Source: JAYVJM01 sp043769275
Lineage (GTDB): Bacteria; Pseudomonadota; Gammaproteobacteria; Pseudomonadales; UBA7239
Length of the DNA: 25,800 bases
NCBI GenBank assembly: GCA_043769275.1
Contig: JAYVJM010000047.1
Coordinates: 1-25,800 of the forward strand
Direction of reading: 5' to 3'
How positions within the stretch are numbered: the first letter of the stretch is position 1; the number at the start of each line of letters is the position of its first letter. The notes under the pieces are model-generated. The model saw only the letters and a program-made list of their open reading frames with translations, searched no databases and was not told where the DNA came from. A program made the translations under genes and the position numbers. Shown here one piece after another: positions 1 through 8,958 of the stretch.

Positions 1-2
1 CG

Positions 3-275
3 CAGACGTTCGAGCAACGCTGGGACGCGGCTCAGCAGCAAGATAGACAAACCGCATCATGAGCAAGTTATGGGGTACGTTAAATAGGGGCAAGGTCAGC
101 CATTGATCAAATAAATAGCTCAATGAAAAAGCCGATGAGCGTGCGTCAGGTAAAATACCTCAACAATATCGTCGAGCAAGACCACAGGACGGTAAAACGA
201 ATAACGAAATCCATGCTTGGCTTCAAGTCATTTTACGCTGCGAAAAGTGTATTGGCTGGCTATAAGTTCGCCTGA
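3..275 (+). pseudogene. Decayed IS6-family transposase, C-terminal remnant
   Basis: Reading frame 3 translates at 123-275 to a 50-residue stretch containing VKYLNNIVEQDHR and MLGFKSF. These are hallmark C-terminal motifs of IS6-family (IS26/IS6100-like) DDE transposases. The Glu of NNIVEQDHR (codon 174-176) is the last acidic residue of the DDE triad in this family. Upstream in the same frame, a degenerate stretch (WDAAQQQ near the left edge, AIDQIN just before the block) fits the region leading to the final Glu. It is broken by stops at 60-62 (TGA) and 90-92 (TAA). The frame ends at TGA 273-275, before the family's usual GIExMHMIRKGQ-like tail. The element is therefore dead, and the window edge cuts its 5' part. 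I could not identify a terminal inverted repeat. The family call rests on motif recognition only. Confidence 0.75.
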
Positions 276-478
276 TTTTAGGCTCACAGGCAATGCTTGG
301 GTGCTAACAGTTAATGCAAAAGAACCCGTTCGGTAAGCGTCTTACTGTATTGACGCTGATCGTTGATTTGGATGTCAGCAAAAGGAATGCTGTGCAGGGT
401 GAAATTCATAGCATCACAAACACGAAGCTCACTATACTGGACACGAGATACGGCCACTAGGCCGGGGGGAGAAGAAAC
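276..478. other. Non-coding stretch before fadD
   Basis: About 200 bases between the transposase remnant and the acyl-CoA ligase. Both strands hold only short open frames: 48 codons at 314-460 on the plus strand, and up to 60 codons on the minus strand across 311-493. Neither has a Shine-Dalgarno or a recognisable family. The last bases carry a G-rich Shine-Dalgarno (about 463-474) for the fadD start. The fadD promoter presumably lies here, but I see no convincing -35/-10 pair. Confidence 0.5.
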
Positions 479-2137
479 GTGGACATCACACAAGCGCTGT
501 CATCTGCGCGCAAAAAGCTAGGTTATCCAGCCGAAATAGCGGCAAGTGACGCGACCATTCTCGATGTGTTTTTTATTGCTGTGGCCAACTACGGGGAACG
601 GCCAGCGTTTTCCTGTATGGGAAAAACACTGACATTTACCGACCTAGATCGTTTAAGCGCGCAATTTGCTGCGTATTTGCAACAGCATACCAATCTAAAA
701 CCCGGCGATAGAATTGCCTTACAGTTACCGAATATTTTGCAATATCCTGTGGCGATGTTTGGTGCGCTTCGCGCAGGGCTGGTTATCGTCAATACCAACC
801 CTCTGTACACGCCGCGTGAAATGCAACATCAATTTGCAGACTCCGGCGCACGCGCCATTGTTGTGTTGGTTAACATGGCAAAAAAAGTACAGGATGTGCT
901 GGCAAATACGCAGCTATCGTATGTATTTGTTACTGAAATGGGTGATTTACACCCGCTTCCCAAACGCCTGTTAATAAATGCCGCGGTGAAATATGTAAAA
1001 AAAATGGTGCCCGCATACGAGTTGCCGCAAGCGATTTCCCTTCAACATTCCTTATCAAAAATGCACGGCAAACAGCCGACCAAAGTAACATTAAAAAAGA
1101 ACGACATCGCTTTGTTGCAATATACCGGAGGAACCACAGGTATAGCGAAGGGGGCAGTACTCACGCACGCCAATCTTATTGCCAATATGCTCCAGTGCGA
1201 GCCCTATCTTGAGCGAGCGGGCATAGGCAAAAAGGCAGAAGTCATTATCGCTCCATTGCCTCTTTATCATATCTACGCGTTTATGTTGCACTGTGTATCC
1301 ATGTTGGCACATGGCAGCCACTCGGTACTTATTCCCAATCCGCGTGACATGACAGCGTTCATCAAAGAAATGACGCACTATCGCTTTAGCATGTTTGTTG
1401 GCCTAAATACCTTGTTTGTGGGTTTGATGGCGCATGCAAAATTTGCTGAACTGGATTTTAGTAACCTAAAGTTGACGATGTCTGGCGGAATGGCACTAAC
1501 AGAGGCCGCGGCTTCTCGCTGGCAAGAAGCCACTGGCTGTGCCGTACTGGAAGGTTATGGCCTAACAGAATCCTCTCCTGTCGTAAGCATTAACCCAGCG
1601 GGACATGCCCGTATCGGAACCATTGGCCTTGCTGTGCCCAGCACAGAAATAAAAATAATCAGTGACGACGGCGAAAGCCTGCCTGTAGGGGAAATCGGTG
1701 AGTTATGCGTTCGTGGCCCACAGGTGACACAGGGCTATTGGCAAAATGCAGAAGCCACCAGCAAAACAATTATTGATGGCTGGCTTTACACGGGCGATAT
1801 CGCTCAAGTAGAAGCAGACGGTTTTATGCGTATCGTTGATAGAAAAAAAGACATGATTATTGTTTCTGGATTTAACGTCTACCCCAATGAAATTGAAAAC
1901 GTGGTAGCGATGCACCCAGATGTAATGGAGTGCGCAGCAATCGGTGTTCCAGATAGCGGCAGCGGTGAAACTGTAAAACTATTCGTGGTTGCACGTAATG
2001 CATCACTAACGGCGGAAGCGTTGCGAGCATTTGCAAAAGAAAATCTCACGGCTTACAAAGTGCCGCGCCAAATTGAGTTTAGAAATGAGCTGCCTAAATC
2101 CAATGTTGGCAAAGTATTGCGGCGAGAGTTGCGTTAG
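479..2137 (+). CDS. fadD: Long-chain fatty-acid-CoA ligase (FadD type)
   Basis: ATP-dependent fatty acid-CoA ligase that activates free fatty acids to acyl-CoA through an acyl-adenylate, normally at the inner membrane face and ahead of beta-oxidation or lipid synthesis. The 552 residues match the family's usual length of about 550-560. Visible ANL-superfamily motifs: the P-loop YTGGTTGIAKG at about residues 215-225, GYGLTESSP at about 359-367, the DGWLYTGD motif from about 433, the fatty-acyl-CoA synthetase signature DRKKDMIIVSGFNVYPNEIE at about 454-473, and a C-terminal SNVGKVLRRELR carrying the conserved catalytic lysine. The start is GTG 479, preceded at good spacing by a strong GGGGGAGAAG. 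cysQ follows after 23 bases and may be co-transcribed. A second, more divergent acyl-CoA synthetase lies at 19442. Substrate chain length cannot be read from the sequence. Confidence 0.9.
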   Translation: MDITQALSSARKKLGYPAEIAASDATILDVFFIAVANYGERPAFSCMGKTLTFTDLDRLSAQFAAYLQQHTNLKPGDRIALQLPNILQYPVAMFGALRAGLVIVNTNPLYTPREMQHQFADSGARAIVVLVNMAKKVQDVLANTQLSYVFVTEMGDLHPLPKRLLINAAVKYVKKMVPAYELPQAISLQHSLSKMHGKQPTKVTLKKNDIALLQYTGGTTGIAKGAVLTHANLIANMLQCEPYLERAGIGKKAEVIIAPLPLYHIYAFMLHCVSMLAHGSHSVLIPNPRDMTAFIKEMTHYRFSMFVGLNTLFVGLMAHAKFAELDFSNLKLTMSGGMALTEAAASRWQEATGCAVLEGYGLTESSPVVSINPAGHARIGTIGLAVPSTEIKIISDDGESLPVGEIGELCVRGPQVTQGYWQNAEATSKTIIDGWLYTGDIAQVEADGFMRIVDRKKDMIIVSGFNVYPNEIENVVAMHPDVMECAAIGVPDSGSGETVKLFVVARNASLTAEALRAFAKENLTAYKVPRQIEFRNELPKSNVGKVLRRELR

Positions 2138-2160
2138 CTCTGCAAGGTTGAACCTGCCTC

Positions 2161-2982
2161 ATGTATACACGCCTAATTCCCCCTGTACTTGCGCTGGCAC
2201 GACAGGCGAGTGATGCCATTTTGCAGGTATACCACGGCGCAGACTTTGGTGTGCAGTACAAGGCGGATCACTCCCCGCTTACACAGGCCGATCTAGCCGC
2301 CAATGCCATTATTGTTCATGGCTTGACGCAGCTACTCAAGGGCGTACCCGTTTTGTCGGAAGAAGGCGCGCAGCCAGATTGGAAAGAGCGCCAACAATGG
2401 GCGCGCTACTGGCTGGTCGACCCACTCGATGGCACCAAAGAATTCATAAAACGCAACGGCGAATTTACAGTCAATATTGCTCTAATTGAAAACAACCGCC
2501 CTGTTTTAGGCGTGGTATGGGTGCCAACACAAGCCATTGGCTACAGCGGCGCGCTCAAGGCGAGCGCGATGAAATATACACAAGGCGGAACACAAACCAT
2601 ACACACGCGCCGCATGGATACAGGAAACAGTAATGCGCTGCCGCCCGTCATAATGGTTAGCCGCAACAACGGCGCAGATGCCGTGCACGATGCACTTCTA
2701 CAGCGCATCAAGACGAAGATTGGATCGATAGACACGCACAACATCGGAAGCTCACTCAAGCTATGCTTGATCGCCGAAGGCGTGGCTGATCTCTACCCGC
2801 GTTTAGCCCCCACATCCGAGTGGGATACCGCTGCATCACAGGCGGTGGTAGAGGCTGCTGGTGGGCAAGTACTAACAGCCAATTTTGAACCACTACGCTA
2901 CAACAGCAAGGACGACATTCTGAATCCATTTTTTTACGCCATTGGAGACTCTGGTTTTAACTGGCAAGCAATCCTGACTTGA
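2161..2982 (+). CDS. cysQ: 3'(2'),5'-bisphosphate nucleotidase CysQ
   Basis: Inositol-monophosphatase-fold, metal-dependent phosphatase that hydrolyses 3'-phosphoadenosine 5'-phosphate (PAP) to AMP. It recycles the by-product of sulfate assimilation and other PAPS-using reactions. At 273 residues it is slightly longer than typical CysQ. Metal-binding motifs are present: SEEG around residue 66, DPLDGTKEF from residue 87 (the GTKEF form is typical of CysQ rather than general inositol phosphatases), and WDTAASQAVVEAAGG from residue 221. The start is ATG 2161, 23 bases after fadD, with only a weak AAGG-like ribosome site, so translation may depend partly on the upstream gene. No other sulfur-assimilation gene is nearby. 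A general inositol monophosphatase is the alternative, but the GTKEF motif makes it less likely. Confidence 0.9.
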   Translation: MYTRLIPPVLALARQASDAILQVYHGADFGVQYKADHSPLTQADLAANAIIVHGLTQLLKGVPVLSEEGAQPDWKERQQWARYWLVDPLDGTKEFIKRNGEFTVNIALIENNRPVLGVVWVPTQAIGYSGALKASAMKYTQGGTQTIHTRRMDTGNSNALPPVIMVSRNNGADAVHDALLQRIKTKIGSIDTHNIGSSLKLCLIAEGVADLYPRLAPTSEWDTAASQAVVEAAGGQVLTANFEPLRYNSKDDILNPFFYAIGDSGFNWQAILT

Positions 2983-3015
2983 GGGCAAATACTGGCAAAA
3001 ACGCCACGGTGATCT

Positions 3016-3061
3016 AGTCTCAATACAGACTCATCAGATTGCACAGGCAACTGTGCTGATG
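3016..3061 (+). promoter_or_regulatory. Two abutting hairpins in the leader of the small gene at 3082
   Basis: AGTCT (3016-3020) pairs with AGACT (3027-3031) around a 6-base loop. Immediately afterwards CATCA (3032-3036) plus GCACA (3041-3045) pair with TGTGC (3052-3056) plus TGATG (3057-3061). That second hairpin has a GATT bulge and a GGCAAC loop. No T-run follows, so this does not look like a normal intrinsic terminator for cysQ. The structures end 6 bases before the AGAAGGA Shine-Dalgarno of the next gene and could be a 5' UTR element. Function is not known. Confidence 0.4.
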
Positions 3062-3081
3062 TACTGAGAAGGATCGCCGGC

Positions 3082-3309
3082 GTGAAAAAAATTCACTATC
3101 CGCAATGCGCGGCAATGGACACACATCAAAAAGCCGCCATGCAACAAAAGCTGCAGAGGGAAATTCATAGCCTAGATCGCCAGCTACAGGCTCTACAGGC
3201 CAGTGACAATGCCGCAGACCACCAACTCGTTAATAGCTATAAAAGCATGAAGCTCGAGCGAGAAAACATTCTTACCGCCATCCAAAATATCTCACCCACC
3301 CGAATCTAG
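3082..3309 (+). CDS. Small coiled-coil hypothetical protein
   Basis: A 75-residue protein I do not recognise. From about residue 15 to 66 it is strongly helical, charged and glutamine-rich (for example KLQREIHSLDRQLQALQ, then KLERENILTAIQ), as in a short coiled coil. It has no signal peptide or membrane segment and a single Cys at position 9. The start is GTG 3082 with AGAAGGA at 3067-3073, a well-spaced ribosome site. An ATG at 3115 is a possible internal alternative without comparable support. It lies between cysQ and the convergent purF, separated from purF by 62 bases. The good ribosome site and coding-like composition favour a real gene. Confidence 0.6.
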   Translation: MKKIHYPQCAAMDTHQKAAMQQKLQREIHSLDRQLQALQASDNAADHQLVNSYKSMKLERENILTAIQNISPTRI

Positions 3310-3371
3310 CACGCATAACAAGCACCCTCATTACGCTTTTATTGCTTTTTTAAATCGCGGATACAGGCTCC

Positions 3372-4889
3372 TTAAGCGTTATAAATACCCACTACACTAC
3401 TATCGACATTAGCGGCGGCGTTGTTCATGTGTTTTTTTGCGACATCATTCCGACGAGCATCCACTTTATTAAGATAAGCCTGATCCACGCCGGTAATATA
3501 TTCACCCGTAAAAACAGAGCATTCAAAGTGCTCAATGTGCGCATATTCGCCGCAGGTGCTGGCAATTAAGTCGGATAAGTCTTGATACACGAGCCAGTCG
3601 GCACCGATGGCCTCACGTACCTCCTCCTCGCTGCGCTCATGTGCGATCAACTCTGTGGGCGTTGGCATGTCGATGCCGTAAACATTGGGGTATTTTACCG
3701 GCGGCGCGGCAGAGGCAAAGTAAACCTTATTGGCACCAGCATCACGTGCCATTTGCACAATTTGTTCGCAGGTTGTGCCACGAACAATGGAGTCATCTAC
3801 TAGCAGCACATTTTTCCCACGAAACTCAAGATCAATGGCATTCAGTTTTTGACGCACCGATTTTCGCCGCTGCTTTTGGCCTGGCATGATGAATGTGCGG
3901 CCAATATAGCGATTTTTCATCAGCCCTTCACGGAACTTAACCCCTAGCTTGTGCGCCAAAATCTGTCCTGCTACACGACTGGTATCCGGTACAGGAATCA
4001 CAACGTCAATATCATGACCAGGGCGCAAACGTAGAATTTTTTCCGCCAGTTTTTCGCCCATTCGCATCCGTGATTTATAAACGGATACCCCATCCATGAT
4101 GGAGTCAGGGCGCGCAAAATAAACGTATTCAAAAATACACGGCCTCAATTGCGGATTTTCCGCACATTGATGCGAATAAAAAGTGCCGTCTTGTTCAATA
4201 TAAATCGCCTCGCCAGGCTCTACATCGCGTATCAAAACAAAACCCAGCACATCCAGCGCCACACTTTCTGAGGCAATCATATACTCGGTGCCACCCTCGC
4301 TTTCGCGGCTGCCAAATACCAGCGGGCGAATACCATTTGGATCACGAAACCCAACAATACCGTAATTGGCAATCATCGCAGTAACAGCGTAGGCACCATG
4401 GCAACGACGATGGACTTCAGCAACAGCAGTGAAAATATCGTCTGCTTCAGGCACAAGCTTTCCTGCTTGCTGCAATTCAAAAGCAAAAATATTGAGCAGT
4501 ACTTCAGAGTCGGAGTCCGTATTGACATGGCGCAAACCTGTACGAAAAAGCTCTTCAACCAGCTCATCACTATTGGTTAAATTGCCATTATGGCTAAGTG
4601 AAATGCCGTAAGGCGAATTAACATAAAATGGCTGTGCTAAGGCAACACTAGAACTTCCTGCAGTTGGATAACGCACATGGCCTATGCCCATATTGCCCAC
4701 CAAATGCTGCATGTCTTCCACCTGGAAAACATCCCTCACCATTCCGTTGCCCTTTTGCTGAAACACGCGCCCTTCATGGCAAGTGGAAATGCCTGCGGCA
4801 TCTTGCCCGCGATGCTGCAATACGGTGAGAGAGTCATAAAGCTGCACATTTACATCGCTTGTACCCACCATTCCAACTATACCGCACAT
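3372..4889 (-). CDS. purF: Amidophosphoribosyltransferase PurF
   Basis: Catalyses the first committed step of de novo purine synthesis: PRPP plus glutamine gives 5-phosphoribosylamine. The 505 residues equal the usual gammaproteobacterial length. The N-terminus MCGIVGMVG supplies the Ntn-hydrolase nucleophile Cys2, exposed after Met removal, and is followed by the glutaminase motif [11 protein letters not shown]. The C-terminal half has the type I phosphoribosyltransferase loop [13 protein letters not shown] at roughly residues 355-370, and VIPVPDTSR upstream of it. An AAGG ribosome site sits just before ATG 4889. In many gammaproteobacteria purF follows cvpA. Here cvpA is absent and the gene stands alone, with its own roughly 320-base upstream region. 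Confidence 0.97.
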   Translation of the reverse strand: MCGIVGMVGTSDVNVQLYDSLTVLQHRGQDAAGISTCHEGRVFQQKGNGMVRDVFQVEDMQHLVGNMGIGHVRYPTAGSSSVALAQPFYVNSPYGISLSHNGNLTNSDELVEELFRTGLRHVNTDSDSEVLLNIFAFELQQAGKLVPEADDIFTAVAEVHRRCHGAYAVTAMIANYGIVGFRDPNGIRPLVFGSRESEGGTEYMIASESVALDVLGFVLIRDVEPGEAIYIEQDGTFYSHQCAENPQLRPCIFEYVYFARPDSIMDGVSVYKSRMRMGEKLAEKILRLRPGHDIDVVIPVPDTSRVAGQILAHKLGVKFREGLMKNRYIGRTFIMPGQKQRRKSVRQKLNAIDLEFRGKNVLLVDDSIVRGTTCEQIVQMARDAGANKVYFASAAPPVKYPNVYGIDMPTPTELIAHERSEEEVREAIGADWLVYQDLSDLIASTCGEYAHIEHFECSVFTGEYITGVDQAYLNKVDARRNDVAKKHMNNAAANVDSSVVGIYNA

Positions 4890-5211
4890 AAAACCTTACC
4901 CTCTCAAGACCTAAAACAACCTCGTGGTTACCATTATTAAAAACGCATGCGTGCCGTTTAAGCGATTTTATGCACTAACCTCTATACGGCATCTGTTCAT
5001 TATGAACTCTTTCTGCACTCCAACACCTTAACGCACACGCTAAAGCTGGTATTACCCTGTCATCATCCCGCACTTTTAAACGTGCTCAAAAATGAAATAT
5101 GGCAGGCGTTATTTTTTTGCAATGATGAATAGGCTAGAATATTTTGTCTGCGAACGACAAAAAAATGCTTACATTCAAGTACGTGCTTGAGCTGAAAAAT
5201 AACCGGCCATA
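4890..5211. other. Intergenic region upstream of purF and downstream of dctA
   Basis: 322 bases without a credible gene. It should hold the purF promoter reading leftwards. Read on the minus strand, TTAAAC and AATAAT are separated by 17 bases, a weak -35/-10 candidate, with the palindrome at 4943-4952 inside the spacer. Near the dctA end an inverted repeat TTTTGTC/GACAAAA (5142-5148 and 5156-5162, 7-base loop) is flanked by T on its left and A on its right. It therefore does not form a standard terminator in either direction. No riboswitch or RNA gene was recognised. Confidence 0.45.
4943..4952. promoter_or_regulatory. 10-base perfect palindrome upstream of purF
   Basis: ACGCATGCGT is a perfect palindrome about 55 bases upstream of the purF start. 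It falls between weak -35-like and -10-like hexamers on the purF strand. Its half-sites resemble the outer ACGCAA/TTGCGT of PurR operators but lack the 16-base spacing of a normal PurR box. A regulatory role is speculative. Confidence 0.25.
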
Positions 5212-6540
5212 TCAATTTTCATCAGCGAGCATATGGCTGTTCTGGGCATCTAAAATAATTTCAGGTTCATCGCCGCCAATCATGGCCATTTCATCAAGCT
5301 TGGCAGATAATTGTTCAGGAGTAATGTCACCCACCCAGTGCGCAACCACGATTGTTGCAACACCATTGCCGATTAAATTGGTTAACGCTCGCGCTTCTGA
5401 CATAAAGCGGTCAATGCCTAAAATTAACGCCAAACCAACAACAGGGATATCGCCCACCACAGACAATGTGGCGGCCAAAACCACAAAGGCACTGCCAACG
5501 ACACCAGCCGCCCCTTTGGATGTCAGCATCAAGACTGCCAACAAGGTAAGCTGCTGCGTTAAAGTCATGGGGGTGTTGGTCGCCTGAGCGATAAATACCG
5601 CAGAAAGCGTCAAAGAAATTGCAGTGCCATCAAGGTTGAACGAATAACCAGTAGGGATAACAAGCCCAACGACTGACTTACTAATACCCAAGTTTTCCAT
5701 CTTAACCATCATGCGCGGCAACACAGGCTCTGACGAGGCTGTACCCAAAACAATCAGCAATTCCTCTTTTATATATTTAATAAATTTCCATACTGAAAAA
5801 CCATGGCAGCGCGCAATAGCACCGAGCACCACAAAAATGAAAATAAGACAGGTGATGTAGAAGGTTCCCATCAACTTACCTAAGGCAAATAATGAATCAG
5901 CACCATATTGACCAATAGTAAAAGCGATGGCACCAAAAGCACCGATCGGTGCGAGCTTCATAATATATCCCACAATTTTAAACAGTACGTGAGATATTTT
6001 TTCCACAAAATCAAATATCAAGGTACCTCGACCACCAAATTTATGTAATGCAAAACCGAAGAGAACGGCAAACAACAAAACTTGGAGAATTTCGCCTTGA
6101 GCAAAAGCCCCCACCACGGTGTCTGGAATAATGTGGAGTATAAATTCAACGCCTGTCTGCGACTTTGCGGAGCCGGTATAAGCCGCAATAGAACTAGGGT
6201 CAATCGTACTCGCGTCGATATTCATGCCAACGCCAGGTTTCGCGACATTGACTGCCACCAATCCTAGAATCAATGCGATGGTACTGACCACCTCAAAATA
6301 GAGTAGCGCTAGCCCACCCGTCTTACCCACCTTCTTCATATCCTCCATGCCGGCAATACCGACCACCACTGTACAAAAAATAATTGGCGCTATGATCATT
6401 TTTATAAGTCGGATAAAACCATCGCCCAATGGCTTCATCGAAACACCTGCATCAGGGTAAAAATGCCCTAAAGCAACACCAATAACGATTGCAGCAACAA
6501 CCTGAAAGTACAACGATGTATAAAAAGAAGTATTTCGCAC
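5212..6540 (-). CDS. dctA: C4-dicarboxylate:cation symporter DctA
   Basis: Inner-membrane secondary transporter of the DAACS family that takes up succinate, fumarate and malate with cations. Nearly every DctA landmark is present: [21 protein letters not shown] at the start, [20 protein letters not shown], the serine-rich hairpin region [28 protein letters not shown], and [20 protein letters not shown] near the C-terminus. I chose GTG 6540, which gives 442 residues starting (M)[12 protein letters not shown]. It has GGGGGA immediately upstream at correct spacing, and its length matches the known DctA N-terminus. An ATG four codons further upstream (6552) lacks a ribosome site. Of the two carboxylate-site motifs, LDGT is standard and SSEP is a common variant. 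The gene stands alone, about 88-100 bases downstream of the DUF349 gene on the same strand. Confidence 0.93.
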   Translation of the reverse strand: MRNTSFYTSLYFQVVAAIVIGVALGHFYPDAGVSMKPLGDGFIRLIKMIIAPIIFCTVVVGIAGMEDMKKVGKTGGLALLYFEVVSTIALILGLVAVNVAKPGVGMNIDASTIDPSSIAAYTGSAKSQTGVEFILHIIPDTVVGAFAQGEILQVLLFAVLFGFALHKFGGRGTLIFDFVEKISHVLFKIVGYIMKLAPIGAFGAIAFTIGQYGADSLFALGKLMGTFYITCLIFIFVVLGAIARCHGFSVWKFIKYIKEELLIVLGTASSEPVLPRMMVKMENLGISKSVVGLVIPTGYSFNLDGTAISLTLSAVFIAQATNTPMTLTQQLTLLAVLMLTSKGAAGVVGSAFVVLAATLSVVGDIPVVGLALILGIDRFMSEARALTNLIGNGVATIVVAHWVGDITPEQLSAKLDEMAMIGGDEPEIILDAQNSHMLADEN

Positions 6541-6640
6541 ACAATCCCCCATTTAAAATTTAGGCCGCCGCACTGTAACAACAGCGCAACATCGAAAGCA
6601 AACACTAAAAAAGCATTAAAAAGACTTAATATGCGACAAA

Positions 6641-8887
6641 TTACACTTGATTAAAACTCATTCGGTCAAATCGTGCCTGCAAGTTTTCCTGCGTTTCGGC
6701 TGAAACAGAACCACAGCTATACCATAACAAAACAAGCGCATCTTGCTGTTCACGCCGATCTTCATCCGTCAACCCAAAGCCGCGCGTCAACCATTGCAAT
6801 TGCACATTACGACGCAAAGGCAAGTCATCCTGCGGTGTCTCAAAACCCAGTAAAATTTCAAGTTTTGTGCATACCTCTCGACGGCGTTGCTCATTTTTTT
6901 CATAGTCAGGGGCTTGACCAGCAAGCGCACGCTCCCAACGCGGGAGCAAAGCTGCGCGCCACTCAGACGGCAGCGACACAGCTTCCCATTGCGCAGACAT
7001 ACTTTCGCGATCCAAGCCGGGATTTTGCTCAAGATCAGCACAAAGTGCTGCTAAGCGCGCCAATGCCTGCCACTGCATGGCACGCTGACGCTTCCCTATG
7101 CCAGCAAGCTGTTCACGCCATGCATCACAAGCTGCAAAAAATTGTTTTTTGAGTCCTGCATGACTTTTTTCAGCGATGCCGCTAATCGCCGAAAACTGCG
7201 CATGCAAGATGTCAAATTGTGCACGGCTACCGACAAGCTCCGCATCAGGAAGCTTTGCAAGAATATGAATGTCATTGCACAGTTTTTGTGCTTTCTGCAA
7301 GCTTTCTTGTTGTTGGAGCGTCACCTGCTGTTGCGCATGACGACGCTGACTAAATAGCGCGGAACATTGCTCCTGAAAGGCCGACCACATCACTTGATCG
7401 ACATGATGGCGCATGCTGCCTATTGCCTTCCACTGCTCTTTCAACTGACGCACGCGTTCTTCTGCTTGCTCAAACTTGCCAGTATCAACTAACGATTTGG
7501 CGGCATTAACCAACTGCTGTTTTTTATCTTCGTTACGTTGTTGTTCAATCAGCAGCTTGCCTGCCACAGCAGCCATTGCCGACTCAAAGCGTGCGCGAAT
7601 CATTTTTTCATCAGCTCGCGCAACGGGATGAAAATGATGGAACTCCTGCTTGGCTTTTTCCAGTATGCGCGTCACTGCTTTCCAATCAACATTGCTCTCT
7701 CCGTACGCCTGCGACAGCTTCTGTGTAAAAAACTCCTCTAACGCAGAGCAAATATTCTGACGCTGCTCCAAATTAAATAGGCGCAACTTTTTCTCTTGCT
7801 CAAAAAATTCTGCACACGGCTCCCAAGCAATATCTGCCGCCTTCTTGAAGCGCGCCCAAAGATCATCCGCCTCACGTGATGAAGGCACTTTAATTGCGCG
7901 CCATTGATCCTGTAATTCACGTATCGCTTCGGATTTTTGTAATGGCGGGAGAGCTATCGTCACTATTTTCTCCATAGCATCACACAGCGCCTCAAGTTTT
8001 GGAAGCGCGGCATAATTCTGCCAATCTTGCAGCTCACGCAACTGTCCGGCAAACAGATGCAGCTTGCCGTCAAACAGCGAAGCGTTTTGTTTATCGAGCG
8101 ACTGCACAGCTGTTTGGCTTTTGTGCAATAAGTCACGCGCTTGTTTAAGATCGGCTGCTGATATTGCCTTCTCTAGCGCGGGCACATATTGCTGTAGCTT
8201 CTCTAGCGTCTCTGTGTGCTTTAAGGTTTGCTGCGCTTTTTTGTGCTGTGCCTGCTGCTGATTTTTTTGCTGTTCCTGCTTGGCTTCTACATCACTTATT
8301 TCTTGATCCACTACCAACTGCATATGCGCTTCGTGCGCCTGCTGTTGCTGCCTTGTTTGTTCTGCCTCTGCAATCGCGTAGTCAGCCAACTTTGATTTTT
8401 CAGCTTCCGCGTGACGCTGTATGTTTTGGCATTTGTGGATGGCTATTTCAAAACGAGTCTGCAAAGAGGCATCTATTACGCCAGCTTTTTGCAGTTGTTG
8501 CTGCAAGTGGAGAAGCTCGCCATCAAACAAAGGGTTATGTTGAATGCGCGCCATCGTTTCCAAGCGTGCGCAAATCTTTTCGTTCTGCTCGCTCAATGCC
8601 TGCTGTTGCTTTTTTTCTTTGCGAAGTACGTTGACGCGTTCACGTAATGCGCGATTTGTACGCTTATCCAGCTTGTCGCTTTGCTTTAAAAAATGCTGCA
8701 AAACATCAAGGTTATCAATGCTCTCCAATGCTTGGCCTTGCGTTAGAGAGTCCAGTGTGATCTTTTCAGTTTTTTGTATTGCGGGACGCAATGACTTTGC
8801 CGTCGCTTCCTGCGGCTTCGGGACACTCCTGTCATCCGGCGTTTTTTTTCTTAACCAGCTAGATTGAAATAATTTACTTAGCATCAT
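6641..8887 (-). CDS. DUF349 domain-containing coiled-coil protein
   Basis: A 748-residue protein with repeated DUF349 units, recognisable from the pattern of W/F and charged residues. The units lie at about 315-370 (LQDQWRAIKVPSSREADDLWARF), 390-450 (KAVTRILEKAKQEFHHFHPV) and 465-520 (QLKEQWKAIGSMRHHVDQVMW). The N-terminal half is highly charged. A glutamine-rich coiled-coil stretch spans about residues 160-220, and the first 45 residues are low-complexity. It has no signal peptide or membrane helix, so it is probably cytoplasmic. The molecular function of this proteobacterial family is not established, and I do not assign one. The start is ATG 8887 (an ATG follows at 8884) with AAGAGGT upstream. 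It lies 71 bases downstream of gloC on the same strand, and transcription from gloC may run into it. Confidence 0.85.
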   Translation of the reverse strand: MMLSKLFQSSWLRKKTPDDRSVPKPQEATAKSLRPAIQKTEKITLDSLTQGQALESIDNLDVLQHFLKQSDKLDKRTNRALRERVNVLRKEKKQQQALSEQNEKICARLETMARIQHNPLFDGELLHLQQQLQKAGVIDASLQTRFEIAIHKCQNIQRHAEAEKSKLADYAIAEAEQTRQQQQAHEAHMQLVVDQEISDVEAKQEQQKNQQQAQHKKAQQTLKHTETLEKLQQYVPALEKAISAADLKQARDLLHKSQTAVQSLDKQNASLFDGKLHLFAGQLRELQDWQNYAALPKLEALCDAMEKIVTIALPPLQKSEAIRELQDQWRAIKVPSSREADDLWARFKKAADIAWEPCAEFFEQEKKLRLFNLEQRQNICSALEEFFTQKLSQAYGESNVDWKAVTRILEKAKQEFHHFHPVARADEKMIRARFESAMAAVAGKLLIEQQRNEDKKQQLVNAAKSLVDTGKFEQAEERVRQLKEQWKAIGSMRHHVDQVMWSAFQEQCSALFSQRRHAQQQVTLQQQESLQKAQKLCNDIHILAKLPDAELVGSRAQFDILHAQFSAISGIAEKSHAGLKKQFFAACDAWREQLAGIGKRQRAMQWQALARLAALCADLEQNPGLDRESMSAQWEAVSLPSEWRAALLPRWERALAGQAPDYEKNEQRRREVCTKLEILLGFETPQDDLPLRRNVQLQWLTRGFGLTDEDRREQQDALVLLWYSCGSVSAETQENLQARFDRMSFNQV

Positions 8888-8958
8888 GCTTACCTCTTAA
8901 AAAAACAGCCGTCTTAACGGGCGGGCAATCAGCGCAATCGCCATTTTTCATTAGACAT

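Noticed and set aside
290..330. Possible IS6 terminal repeat (GGTGCTAACAGTTAATGCAAAAG)
   Set aside because: Resembles the GG..CTGTTGCAAAG end only after several gaps and is in the wrong orientation for the right end of the remnant.
311..493. Short minus-strand frame of 60 codons and a plus-strand frame of 48 codons (314-460)
   Set aside because: No ribosome site, no recognised family, and they overlap each other; probably chance frames in decayed DNA.
5142..5162. Inverted repeat as a dctA terminator
   Set aside because: The T-rich side precedes the stem and A-residues follow it in both orientations, the opposite of an intrinsic terminator.
5144..5587. Plus-strand 147-codon frame overlapping dctA
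   Set aside because: Antisense to the conserved dctA C-terminus, with no ribosome site or recognisable domain.
6673..8867. Several long plus-strand open frames opposite the DUF349 gene
   Set aside because: They lie antisense to a well-supported coding gene, have no ribosome sites or recognisable domains, and are Cys/Leu/Ala-biased shadows of its Gln/Lys/Glu-rich codons.
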